Assembly: GCA_020630435.1 (NCBI GenBank)
Contig: JAHDBJ010000010.1
Location: 40,295 to 104,294, forward strand
Direction: 5' to 3'
From: Saprospiraceae bacterium
Lineage (GTDB): Bacteria; Bacteroidota; Bacteroidia; Chitinophagales; Saprospiraceae
DNA: 64,000 bases
Shown: positions 7,669 through 15,955 of the stretch, one piece after another
Layout of the letters: every line of letters starts with the position of its first letter
How positions within the stretch are numbered: position 1 is the stretch's first letter
Notes under the pieces: model-generated
Told to the model about the DNA's origin: nothing
Databases searched by the model: none
The model's input: the letters and a program-made list of their open reading frames with translations, nothing else
Program-made: the position numbers and the translations under genes

Positions 7669-10192
7669 GATTCATAATATGAGTGATAAACTTACTGATA
7701 AATTGTTTGTAAAACGCTGGCATCTCCATAAGCTGTTGCGTTTGTGGAACAGCCTTAGAAACAGCTATTCGCACACCTGCCCCATGTTTTCGTAAGGCTT
7801 CTTTAAATGCGACCGCCTCTTCCTCACTAAATTGCTTCGGAACGGTAAACGGAGCCGCATCCATATATTCTTTTGCCTCTTTCAAACCTACCCCACAATG
7901 TTCTTTAATCTCTTTTACAACACTTAGTTTCTGATTGCCTGCATTGACTAACGTTAATTCGTATAAATCGCCTTTATTTTTATAATAATAATTCGCACCA
8001 GCATAATATTCTTCGGTAGCTGCTCCAAGTATTTCATCAACTGTTGATACGATATATATCGTCGGAATCGCAAGATTACTACTTTTCAAAATAAACATTC
8101 CATTGACATTAATTTCAATGGTGCTTCCTTCTGAAAAGATAAAGCGTCCATCCTCTTCTTTAGCTTGACAATACAAATTTTTAACACGATTAACTCTTAA
8201 ATAAAGTTGTCGATTATGGTTATTGACGATTAATTGATGAATATTGAACAGTAAATGCCCACTTCCTGTAATACATATCGTGTGAATTTTTCTAAAAATT
8301 TGTGCTCCTGCACCATATCGGGCTTTAGCCTGTTGAATGGCCATATTATGTGTACTAAATACCTCTGATGGATCATAGTCTATACATCTAGAACGCTCAC
8401 CATTTAAATCTAATTCCCAACTGCCTTCATAATTATTATAGTAAAATTTTTGATGTTCGTAGATAAAGATAAATGGTTCTCGGATTCTCCAGTCATCAAA
8501 CGGCACTCTTATCTCCTGCTTTGTTTCTACATTAATAATAACCCCTTCTCTTCTAGCACTGTCAAATGAAAATACAACATATACTCCATCTAAGGTTTTT
8601 CCTACCTCGAAAAACATTCCATATGCTGGAAGATCTTCGTATAATAAATCCCAGCCTTTGTGCTTATTTAATTCTACCATTTCATACGAAATAAACAATG
8701 ATTTAGCCTTTGTCAAGACAATTAGTTCTCCACTTTCTAATGCTCTAACCGCTAAGACTCTTCTTGGCTTTCGGAAAAGTATTGGATAATTACTTTGATT
8801 CCTATTATAATGCTTGCCTTCTTGTGGTCTATGTTTTTTAGTCCATAATTTCCCTAGTGGCAATTGTATCGTTTGAAGGTGTTTTTGATTATTTTTTTTA
8901 TTTTGATAAACTTCTACTTTACCGTCAACATTCGTATAAATATGATAATTCAATCGTTCTCTATAATCATCTACTACCTTTTGCATTTCAGCTTGTTGAT
9001 GAATCGACGACTCTGTTATGAGGAAGACCTCTCTATTTTTTCCAAAAGGATAATGTTTAAAAAATAATTCAATCCCCTTAGCAGGGTTAATAATTGGATC
9101 TAAATGCTGTAATCCTTCTATTATGTTGTCTATGTTCCGAATATCCAATTCATAAAAATCTTCTCCAACGGCATAGGCTTTACAAACTATATCTGTCTTC
9201 GGATGTTTTGCAATAGCCAGCATCACCCCATAAGCAATTGTCTTAGGGACTCCCCAGTTTTTTATAGAAACGTCCACTAGAATAATACGCTCTAGTGTAT
9301 TATTGCTTGGAGGGACTTCTCGCTGGATATACAAGGCTTCATTATTTGCCAACCTCGACATAAAAACCGTCTCATCGTTAGCATACTCTGAAATTAGAAG
9401 TCGATCAAAGTCTCCTTTATTCGTCAAATCAGAAATCCCCCCTAAAGGCTGACCACTAGGAATGGTGCTATGTAAAGGAAGATGCAAACCTGACCATAAT
9501 TGTTTAATCAATGCCCCTACTTTAAACGTGATTGTATTCTCTACTAATTCCTTCACTAATTGTTGTGGAGCGGTTGTCCCTTTATCCAAAATGGGTACTG
9601 TCTCTATTGCTTCCTCTACTTTTTGTAGTCCTGCCATTTTTTGGATAATGGATAGCGTTGTTGGGTATTTTTTGCACAATAATTCCAATACTTTCAAATC
9701 CCTCGACAATTCATTTTTTGTAATGACTTGAGATTCAATGTGTTGATATTTTTTTACAAAAAACATCCTAGGAGAATCATTTAATAATAATCTAGCATCT
9801 TTAGGAGAAACTCTATTATGACAATCATAAAAGACTGTTTGAAATAGGAGAATTCTTTTTTGTTTAGTCTTATATTCTTGCGGTAGTTCTACTAGAGTAT
9901 TCAGAAATTGTTTTGCAGCTTTATATTGTGTAATATTTTCTTCTAGTATTTTATTTATTTTTTGTTCAAAAATGCTTTCAATGTCTTTTTTTCCGTTGGG
10001 ATTTGTTGCAATAAATGCCAAAATCAAACTACCAAAGGGGGGCAATCCTTGAGGTAATAAATAGCCTAATACTTCTGCTACATAGAAGGTATAAGCTATC
10101 GTATTCCCATTGGGAATTGCTAGTACTTCCGAATCTTCTTCTACTTGCCAGAAGTAATTTTTATAGGGTTTAAAATAATTTTCTGCTTTCAT
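7652..10192 (-). CDS. vWA plus beta-propeller protein with C-terminal L7/L12-like domain
   Basis: The 846-residue protein has several parts. There is a helical N-terminal region (1-290), then a vWA fold beginning near ERIILVDVS at residue 302. The MIDAS start reads D307-V-S309-I-K, so the second Ser of DxSxS is missing. Residues about 460-740 are a run of beta-blade-like segments, a propeller. Residues about 743-812 closely resemble the C-terminal domain of ribosomal protein L7/L12, with LSVVKEIKEHCGVGLKEAKE and EEEAVAFKEALRKHGAGVRI. This fits the central subunit of MoxR-vWA-beta-propeller ternary systems. It overlaps the preceding gene by 4 bp and the next by 17 bp, implying coupled synthesis. 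No signal peptide is seen. Confidence 0.72.
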   Translation of the reverse strand: MKAENYFKPYKNYFWQVEEDSEVLAIPNGNTIAYTFYVAEVLGYLLPQGLPPFGSLILAFIATNPNGKKDIESIFEQKINKILEENITQYKAAKQFLNTLVELPQEYKTKQKRILLFQTVFYDCHNRVSPKDARLLLNDSPRMFFVKKYQHIESQVITKNELSRDLKVLELLCKKYPTTLSIIQKMAGLQKVEEAIETVPILDKGTTAPQQLVKELVENTITFKVGALIKQLWSGLHLPLHSTIPSGQPLGGISDLTNKGDFDRLLISEYANDETVFMSRLANNEALYIQREVPPSNNTLERIILVDVSIKNWGVPKTIAYGVMLAIAKHPKTDIVCKAYAVGEDFYELDIRNIDNIIEGLQHLDPIINPAKGIELFFKHYPFGKNREVFLITESSIHQQAEMQKVVDDYRERLNYHIYTNVDGKVEVYQNKKNNQKHLQTIQLPLGKLWTKKHRPQEGKHYNRNQSNYPILFRKPRRVLAVRALESGELIVLTKAKSLFISYEMVELNKHKGWDLLYEDLPAYGMFFEVGKTLDGVYVVFSFDSARREGVIINVETKQEIRVPFDDWRIREPFIFIYEHQKFYYNNYEGSWELDLNGERSRCIDYDPSEVFSTHNMAIQQAKARYGAGAQIFRKIHTICITGSGHLLFNIHQLIVNNHNRQLYLRVNRVKNLYCQAKEEDGRFIFSEGSTIEINVNGMFILKSSNLAIPTIYIVSTVDEILGAATEEYYAGANYYYKNKGDLYELTLVNAGNQKLSVVKEIKEHCGVGLKEAKEYMDAAPFTVPKQFSEEEAVAFKEALRKHGAGVRIAVSKAVPQTQQLMEMPAFYKQFISKFITHIMNHGTDT

Positions 10193-10923
10193 TGTATTTT
10201 CTCTGTCGTCTGCCGAAACGAACTTAAGCTCAATGGCTTTAATTTATTTTTTTCAATATCAAAATAGTTATTATCTTCATTCCAAATTATCCAATGTGTA
10301 GGATTAGGATTCAATCGTTTTTCTAGATTTTGTTTTAAACTATATAAATCAAAATCAAATCCTGTGGGCAATAAAAAATTATTATATCGCCAGTATGTTA
10401 TGCCTTGTATCGGCAAAATCGGCTTTCCAACTATCAAAATATCTTCCCCATTTAAAACAACCCACTTCAAGGGGTTCAAACGTACTTTTGGAGCAGTTTT
10501 GATATATTGTTTCAAACTTTGAATATTTGTTAGCATAGCTATTGCTTCCGATTCATTCTCCGAAGGGACAATATCCATTTTCATTTGCTCTTCAACCCCA
10601 AAGTAGTTATGATTTAAGCTGGGCAATTCTACAGGTAATGCACGTTCAATTGGTGTCCACAAAAGATTGGGAATATTCCTATCTGGAAGCAGGCTATCTA
10701 ATAAATACAACTTCCCCTTCTGCACTTTGTATAGGGTTTTATATGGAATACTCTTAACTTCTACAGCATTGATCTGCTCTCGATCAAACCCTGTTAACCA
10801 AAGTTTACCCTTAGCCGTAGCCACTTTTAAATTTTGCCATGCACGAATTGTTCCTAGATCAACTCGACGACTTTCTTCTATTTCTAGATAATAGTTTAAA
10901 TCGTTTGTAATATCTTCTGCCAT
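10189..10923 (-). CDS. Ternary-system accessory protein (bpX-type), unknown
   Basis: The 244-residue cytoplasmic protein has mixed alpha/beta character, with segments such as KLWLTGFDREQINAVEVKSIPY and GITYWRYNNFLLPTGFDFD. No catalytic motif was recognised. It overlaps the MoxR gene by 28 bp upstream and the vWA/propeller gene by 4 bp downstream. Very tight coupling between the ATPase and the vWA subunit suggests that it is a structural or adaptor subunit of the same complex. The assignment to the bpX accessory families rests on this position and on its lack of similarity to common enzymes, and is therefore an inference. Confidence 0.55.
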   Translation of the reverse strand: MAEDITNDLNYYLEIEESRRVDLGTIRAWQNLKVATAKGKLWLTGFDREQINAVEVKSIPYKTLYKVQKGKLYLLDSLLPDRNIPNLLWTPIERALPVELPSLNHNYFGVEEQMKMDIVPSENESEAIAMLTNIQSLKQYIKTAPKVRLNPLKWVVLNGEDILIVGKPILPIQGITYWRYNNFLLPTGFDFDLYSLKQNLEKRLNPNPTHWIIWNEDNNYFDIEKNKLKPLSLSSFRQTTEKIQ

Positions 10924-12026
10924 AATCCTTCAATTTTATCGGAAACATATTGACGGTGTTCTTTGTGTTTTATCCAATTCCCTCTGGTTTGAATGTATCT
11001 CAATTTATCTTTGATAACGTTTTGTTCTTCAAAAGACAAACTCCCTGTCTCCCATTTATTGGTTAAAGCTTGCACTTCTTTCATTAGTTCTTCAGCACTT
11101 GGCGTTTTATTAAACATTGCTTGTGGATGTGCTTCTTTAGATTCCTCTTTTTCAATAATATTATCAATAATTCCTGCTAGGATTTCAATTTGTTCTTCTG
11201 TATCCCAGATATATTTCAAGACCCATAAATCGGATAGTATCGCTTCTTGGCGTCCACAAATTAATGCACTAGCAGCTATTAAGTTTTGTACTTTTACTGC
11301 TCGGCGATCCGATACTTTAATCCCTGTACTTCGAAGGTTATGAATCAAATCAACATAAGATTTTCGAATGGAGGATAGATCGACTTTTTTTGCTTCGGCT
11401 TGTAGTGCTATTACCTCATCGGGATGAATGAGCGGAATATTGATCCTATTGTTCGTTTCCAACTTTCGTCCAGCCAATAATACTTCTTCTAGTAAATCAG
11501 GGTTTACATAATCACAACGAACTCGAATTAGAAAGCGGTCTAGTAAGGCATTTAAGGCTTCATCTTCTGGGAGAATATTACTTGCTCCAACAAACATTAA
11601 TGCTGGTATTTTCCTTGTCTCTTTCCCTCGTCTAAAAATACGTTCATTCAATGCCATCAGCAAACTATTCAGGATTGCAGAATTGGCATTAAAGATTTCA
11701 TCTAAAAAGACCATTGAGGCTTCGGGTAACATCCCTTCGGTATTGGTTCGAAGTTCTCCCTCTTTTAATTTTCGGATATCAAAGGGTCCGAAGATTTCGT
11801 TGGGTTCTGTAAATCGCGTCAAGAGGTACTCAAAGTTTTTCCCACCATCCAAACAATTGGATAATTGACGAATGATAGCACTTTTTGCTGTACCTGGAGG
11901 ACCTAGTAAAAAGGCATTTTCTTTAGCAATAAGGCTAATCCCCAGTAGGTCAATAATTTCATCTTTTCCTACAAATGTGTCTTTAATAAATTGTAGGACA
12001 TTATTTAATTTTTCTATATTATTCAT
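10896..12026 (-). CDS. MoxR-family AAA+ ATPase
   Basis: The 376-residue protein is an AAA+ ATPase of the MoxR/RavA group. Walker A is GPPGTAKSA (about residues 42-50) and Walker B is MVFLDEIF (about 105-112), followed by the MoxR-typical NANSAILNSLLMALNER. A sensor-1-like FVGASNILPED and an arginine-rich LLDRFLIRV segment follow. MoxR ATPases work with vWA proteins as remodelling chaperones that act on metal-loaded or other client proteins. The C-terminal 70 residues are extra helical sequence. The gene lies 21 bp after the 211-residue gene and overlaps the next by 28 bp. It is the motor of the proposed ternary conflict system. Confidence 0.88.
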   Translation of the reverse strand: MNNIEKLNNVLQFIKDTFVGKDEIIDLLGISLIAKENAFLLGPPGTAKSAIIRQLSNCLDGGKNFEYLLTRFTEPNEIFGPFDIRKLKEGELRTNTEGMLPEASMVFLDEIFNANSAILNSLLMALNERIFRRGKETRKIPALMFVGASNILPEDEALNALLDRFLIRVRCDYVNPDLLEEVLLAGRKLETNNRINIPLIHPDEVIALQAEAKKVDLSSIRKSYVDLIHNLRSTGIKVSDRRAVKVQNLIAASALICGRQEAILSDLWVLKYIWDTEEQIEILAGIIDNIIEKEESKEAHPQAMFNKTPSAEELMKEVQALTNKWETGSLSFEEQNVIKDKLRYIQTRGNWIKHKEHRQYVSDKIEGLWQKILQTI

Positions 12027-12047
12027 TTTCTTGTTTGTTGATTTTCC

Positions 12048-12683
12048 CTAGTTTTTCAAATCCTCTAATTCACTCCAAAATTCTTTTTTATACAAGCCTA
12101 AATTGGCATTGATTTTATCTTTAAAAATCGGCAGATTGGCTAGCATTTTGTTTTTAAAATGGACAATTCTATTTAAATACAATTGTTCTAGACAAGCATT
12201 ACTATTGATAATCGTATAGTCCAACTCCTCAACATTTAAATCATAACGAATTCCTGAATAATGCCAAATTGATAATTTCTTTTCCAATACGTCTATTAAA
12301 GGATCTTCTACATCAATAAGTTTCAATTGAAGGATCATTTGTGGTAAAAATCGTAAACATAGATCCACAGATACGATTGAAGAAGGTGATGGCGTAGATA
12401 TATAATCAGGTAAAAGTCTTACTAAATCTGCTGCCTCATCTTTTCGATATAAAATCAATTGTGCGGCGATATAAATAATTTTAGCAGCCCATAATGCAGC
12501 TTCTTTATCAAATCTTGGCACTTTGTATGGATAATCAAGTATTTCTTTTTGATACTCATTTTCCAAAAACGAAATAACTGCTTCTGTCTCTTTTGGGGGT
12601 ATCTCTAAACGATGCCCATACAATACAATCTCTTCAGATACTCTTAAGGCTTGAACGACTTGTAAGAAATATTGTTTTTTCAC
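12048..12683 (-). CDS. Helical accessory protein of the MoxR-vWA cluster
   Basis: The 211-residue protein is mostly helical by composition, with no signal peptide, no Cys cluster and no known catalytic motif. Segments such as KEAALWAAKIIYIAAQLILY suggest packed amphipathic helices. It is the first gene of the tightly packed block, 21 bp upstream of the MoxR ATPase, and 51 bp downstream of the DUF1152 gene. One of the bpX accessory families of MoxR-vWA-propeller systems is a helical protein of this size, but the match could not be tested. Function is unknown. Confidence 0.5.
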   Translation of the reverse strand: MKKQYFLQVVQALRVSEEIVLYGHRLEIPPKETEAVISFLENEYQKEILDYPYKVPRFDKEAALWAAKIIYIAAQLILYRKDEAADLVRLLPDYISTPSPSSIVSVDLCLRFLPQMILQLKLIDVEDPLIDVLEKKLSIWHYSGIRYDLNVEELDYTIINSNACLEQLYLNRIVHFKNKMLANLPIFKDKINANLGLYKKEFWSELEDLKN

Positions 12684-12734
12684 GTTTATGATTTATCTAT
12701 TTTTAATAAAAAAGCTGTTTAAATTTCTAGAAAA

Positions 12735-13700
12735 TTAGATTGGGATTTGTTTATTTTTTTTGATTTTCAACAAATTTTGCCTGTACGCCACCAAACTTAC
12801 ATTGAGTTCCGCAATAGTATTAGAGTCTTTTATATATTCATAATATTTGACTTTTTCTACCACTTTATCAAGTTCAAAACACCAATATATGGTCATTAAG
12901 GGATTAATCCATAATTGGCTACCTTTTGTTCTTCTAATCTTATGATGATTTCCATATTCTCCTTCTAATGCACTAATGATAGAGTTAGAAACAATGCTTT
13001 CCATGCCTTTCATTTTTTGATTGGCATAAGAGACCGCTTCTTGATACATACGTCCTTCCTCCATTTCTTTTGTCACTTGAAACAAGCCTAAATAGCCCCC
13101 ATCTTTTGCAATTGCCGCAACATTTTCTAAAAACCTAAAATGTGATACACCATGAAAATGATCCACACCAAAACCAATACTTAAAAGGTATTTACTAGCA
13201 GCTTCACTCTGATATACTGCTGCCATAGAGCAACTATCTTCTTGGGGTGTCCCCAGCCCTTCTTCATCACCAAACATAAGGCTATCTGTGCCGCCATCTA
13301 CTAGAATAACGGTGTCAATATCGTGTTGTTCAATCAGATAATTATAGGCATCTTTCAGTGGTTGCACCCCAATTCTGTTGAAGCCATAGATCGTAGTATC
13401 ATAGCCTTTTTGCCCTAGCCATAGTTTTAGATAACGTTCGGGAAAATAGTTTCTACCAGATAAATCACTATCCCCATTTCTAATTTTATAACAATAAGGA
13501 AATACCTTCTCTGAACTTGTCCTATCCAACCATGTGAATGAGAAGTTTCCTAGTATCACTTTTTTACCTTGTTGGACAAGGTTTAGGTACAGGGGTATTC
13601 CTGCAAAAATATCAAATCCTCCACCTGCTCCTGCAAGTAATATGGATTGACTATTTTTAAGACAGTCAAATAAGGGTATTTGATTTAATTGAAAAGACAT
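12735..13700 (-). CDS. DUF1152 family protein
   Basis: The 321-residue protein has the glycine-rich N-terminal signature of DUF1152, ILLAGAGGGFDIFAGIPLY at about residues 19-37. This resembles a nucleotide-binding Rossmann-like turn. Further features are DTVILVDGGTDSLMFGDEEGLGTPQEDS near residues 129-156 and FGVDHFHGVSHFRFLENVAA near 177-197. The Asp- and Gly-rich central stretch suggests a metal or nucleotide site, but no activity is known. It lies 24 bp downstream of the macro-domain gene and 51 bp upstream of the ternary-system block, so co-transcription with both is likely. Its pairing with a macro domain hints at a nucleotide-derived ligand; that is inference. Confidence 0.75.
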   Translation of the reverse strand: MSFQLNQIPLFDCLKNSQSILLAGAGGGFDIFAGIPLYLNLVQQGKKVILGNFSFTWLDRTSSEKVFPYCYKIRNGDSDLSGRNYFPERYLKLWLGQKGYDTTIYGFNRIGVQPLKDAYNYLIEQHDIDTVILVDGGTDSLMFGDEEGLGTPQEDSCSMAAVYQSEAASKYLLSIGFGVDHFHGVSHFRFLENVAAIAKDGGYLGLFQVTKEMEEGRMYQEAVSYANQKMKGMESIVSNSIISALEGEYGNHHKIRRTKGSQLWINPLMTIYWCFELDKVVEKVKYYEYIKDSNTIAELNVSLVAYRQNLLKIKKNKQIPI

Positions 13701-13724
13701 AAGTTTAAATGTTTGAGTATTCTT

Positions 13725-14321
13725 CTAATCGAAGATCATCCCCTTGGGATTGATATGATAATGGTATTTTTGCGCTGCACCAAAATCTTCAAAGTCCATC
13801 GCTTCTCCTTTTTCAATTTCTACATATGCTTGATACATTTGTCTAGCCGCAATCTCTACGTCCATTCGTCCCACTCCTGTACAAAATCCAGGGATGGCTA
13901 CATATTCAATGGCAGGATGTTCTCTTGCAGCAATCAATGCAGCTTTCATTGCTAGGTAGGCATTGACAGATGTTGCAATATTATAATTCATAGGCACTCG
14001 CATAGTGGGTGCTGAAATTAAATATTGGATAATTTCATCTTTTGTTTCTATGACTAGAGCTTTGCCTACTAAAAGTTCTCCTTCTGGTAATGCTTTGATT
14101 TGTTTTTGCAATTCAAATTGTAAATCCCAGCCCAAACGCAAGGAAATAGCATAATCTACGCCCCCATCCATAAAGCCAAAAGAATTAGCAGGACTTACTA
14201 TAGCCTCGGAACTGACTTTGGTCAAGTCTCCTTCTCTAATAATAACATTAGATTCGTCTTTGAAATATTGTTGCCATGCGGCAACCAATTTCTCATTTTT
14301 GTCTATTAGTAAGTATTGCAT
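13725..14321 (-). CDS. Macro-domain protein
   Basis: The 198-residue protein is a stand-alone macro domain. The supporting motifs are REGDLTKVSSEAIVSPANS at about residues 34-52, with the conserved Asn, the following GFMDGGVDYAI, and IPGFCTGVGRM near 143-153, which forms the phosphate-binding loop. Macro domains bind ADP-ribose and related nucleotides, and some remove ADP-ribose from proteins or nucleic acids. It sits between truC (75 bp) and the DUF1152 gene (24 bp). In conflict systems macro domains often process or sense nucleotide signals, so a role with the MoxR-vWA block is possible but not shown. Activity class cannot be read from the sequence. Confidence 0.85.
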   Translation of the reverse strand: MQYLLIDKNEKLVAAWQQYFKDESNVIIREGDLTKVSSEAIVSPANSFGFMDGGVDYAISLRLGWDLQFELQKQIKALPEGELLVGKALVIETKDEIIQYLISAPTMRVPMNYNIATSVNAYLAMKAALIAAREHPAIEYVAIPGFCTGVGRMDVEIAARQMYQAYVEIEKGEAMDFEDFGAAQKYHYHINPKGMIFD

Positions 14322-14396
14322 TTTGATATTATTTGTCTACTCTTACAACTCTTATAAGCCTAGAATAATTCCTAAAAAAGGGCTAAATCCATATAG

Positions 14397-15083
14397 TTAT
14401 AAAATATTTTGTTCTCTTAGCATTTTTAGGCTCTTTCTAAAAACTAGGCTTGGCTGGGCTTCGATTTTAATGGGCGTTCCAACTGGAAACTCAAAATCCA
14501 GTTGTTCAGCATGAAGCAGCATATTCGTCATATTGAATTGATTTTTCCAAAAGCGATTTTGTTTGTTGCAGCCATGTGGTCTATCACCAATAATCGGATG
14601 GAAAATATGTGCTAAATGTTTTCGGAGTTGGTGGAATCGACCTGTTTGAGGGAATAGTCGAACGAAACTATAACGAACGGTTTCAAATTTTCCGTAAGGA
14701 ATAGCTAGTTCAAACTGTTCGAGGCATTGGTAATTAGTAATCGCTTGTTGTATTTTTCCTTCGTGCTTTAATGGGTATTCTATTGCTCCTTGAATTGGAA
14801 TAAACCCTCTTACTATCGACACATAGGATTTTTTAATTTTTCTTGTTTGAAAAAGCTGTTGGATTTGAATATTGACTTCTTTGGACTTTGCAAATAATAA
14901 AACGCCTGATGTTTTACGATCAAGGCGATGTGTTGGGAAGACATATTGATTTATCTGATCTCTCAGTTGCTGCAAGGCAAATTCTTGCACATCATTTGCC
15001 ATCTTAGTTCGATGAACTAGTAAACCATGCGGCTTATTGATAGCAATCAAATCCTCATTTTCAAATACAATTTCTAAACTCAC
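14397..15083 (-). CDS. truC: tRNA pseudouridine synthase TruC
   Basis: The 228-residue protein belongs to the RluA superfamily. The catalytic loop reads HRLDRKTSGVLLF (about residues 52-64), with Asp as nucleophile. TruC-like features are INKPHGLLVHRTKM at the N terminus, TGRFHQLRKHLAHI-FHPIIGD in the second half and HAEQLDFEFPVG near the end. TruC makes pseudouridine 65 in the T stem of tRNA-Ile and tRNA-Asp. The length fits TruC, which lacks an S4 domain. The start overlaps the stop of the Rossmann-fold gene by 4 bp. The tRNA link is noted because an anomalous GUC tRNA lies at the window start, though T-stem position 65 there is T. Confidence 0.88.
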   Translation of the reverse strand: MSLEIVFENEDLIAINKPHGLLVHRTKMANDVQEFALQQLRDQINQYVFPTHRLDRKTSGVLLFAKSKEVNIQIQQLFQTRKIKKSYVSIVRGFIPIQGAIEYPLKHEGKIQQAITNYQCLEQFELAIPYGKFETVRYSFVRLFPQTGRFHQLRKHLAHIFHPIIGDRPHGCNKQNRFWKNQFNMTNMLLHAEQLDFEFPVGTPIKIEAQPSLVFRKSLKMLREQNIL

Positions 15084-15730
15084 AATGTAGCTAATATATC
15101 TTGGTTTTCTAGGATGGTTTTATTTGCCCCTTCTATTCCTGCTTTAAAAATGGCTTCGCCTAGTTCCGTTGATTTTATACTGTATTTTTTACCCATTAAT
15201 TTTAAGACGGGGTATAAGCTACGACTTATGGAATACATTAAATTCGGAGATTTTCGTTTTTCAACGGGATAAATATAGCCTGGCCTAAACAAATATAAAG
15301 CTCCAAACTCTTTTTTAATTAGATAGTTCTCTGCCATGCCTTTATATCTAGCAAAGGAGACTCTGCTTTTTTCTGTTTGATCTGCTCCGCTACCACTTAA
15401 TAGACAAAAAGTAGCCTTTGGACTTTTCTTTTTCAATATATCTGCAAAAGAAGCAACAAAGTTAAAAGTGATTTTTTTAAATAAGTCATCCGATACTGCT
15501 CCTGTATAAACGCCTAAGCAAAAGTAGGCTGCTCCTGCATTTTCAAAAGACTGTTCGATTCCTTTAAAGTTGGAAAAGTCCTTGTGCAGAATTTCTTCTA
15601 ATTTAGAATGCGTAATTTGTACACTTTTCCGACTTATCGAGACTACTTTAGAGATTTTATCCGAAGCAAGACAATGATTTAAGACGATCCCTCCTACCAT
15701 CCCTGTTGCACCTGTGATAATAACTTTCAT
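15080..15730 (-). CDS. NAD(P)-binding Rossmann-fold protein
   Basis: The 216-residue protein starts with the dinucleotide-binding motif VIITGATGMVGGIVL (residues 3-17) typical of atypical short-chain dehydrogenases such as HTATIP2/Oxidoreductase HTATIP2-like and NAD(P)H-binding proteins. It has a FCLLSGSGAD segment near 107-116 and a substrate-binding RPGYIYP near 147-153. A classic YxxxK is replaced by ARYKGMAE, where Tyr and Lys are adjacent, so activity as a dehydrogenase is uncertain. It is the first gene of the long minus-strand run and overlaps truC by 4 bp. Its upstream region is shared divergently with purC. Confidence 0.75.
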   Translation of the reverse strand: MKVIITGATGMVGGIVLNHCLASDKISKVVSISRKSVQITHSKLEEILHKDFSNFKGIEQSFENAGAAYFCLGVYTGAVSDDLFKKITFNFVASFADILKKKSPKATFCLLSGSGADQTEKSRVSFARYKGMAENYLIKKEFGALYLFRPGYIYPVEKRKSPNLMYSISRSLYPVLKLMGKKYSIKSTELGEAIFKAGIEGANKTILENQDILATL

Positions 15731-15770
15731 CTGTTTATTTTAATTTTCTGTTAAGGTCAGATGGAACTTA

Positions 15771-15821
15771 CCATGATTAAATAATCATTTCTTTGTGTGT
15801 TTAAGGATTATTTAGTCATGG
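15771..15821. repeat. Inverted repeat between divergent genes
   Basis: Two 16-base arms, CCATGATTAAATAATC (15771-15786) and its complement (15806-15821), pair with a single T-G wobble around a 19-bp centre. It lies between the divergent starts of the Rossmann-fold gene (15730) and purC (15956), so it may be an operator or a leader hairpin of the minus-strand operon rather than a terminator. No T run follows on either strand. Confidence 0.6.
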
Positions 15822-15955
15822 ACGTTTCATTTCGTATTTTTAATCAAAAATTTCAACAAACTAAAATAGAATATTTTCATACCAAAATATAAATTTTAAT
15901 AATACTCTTAATAACTTCGTTTCGATTTTATGATACTTTTCAAAATCAGCTCATC

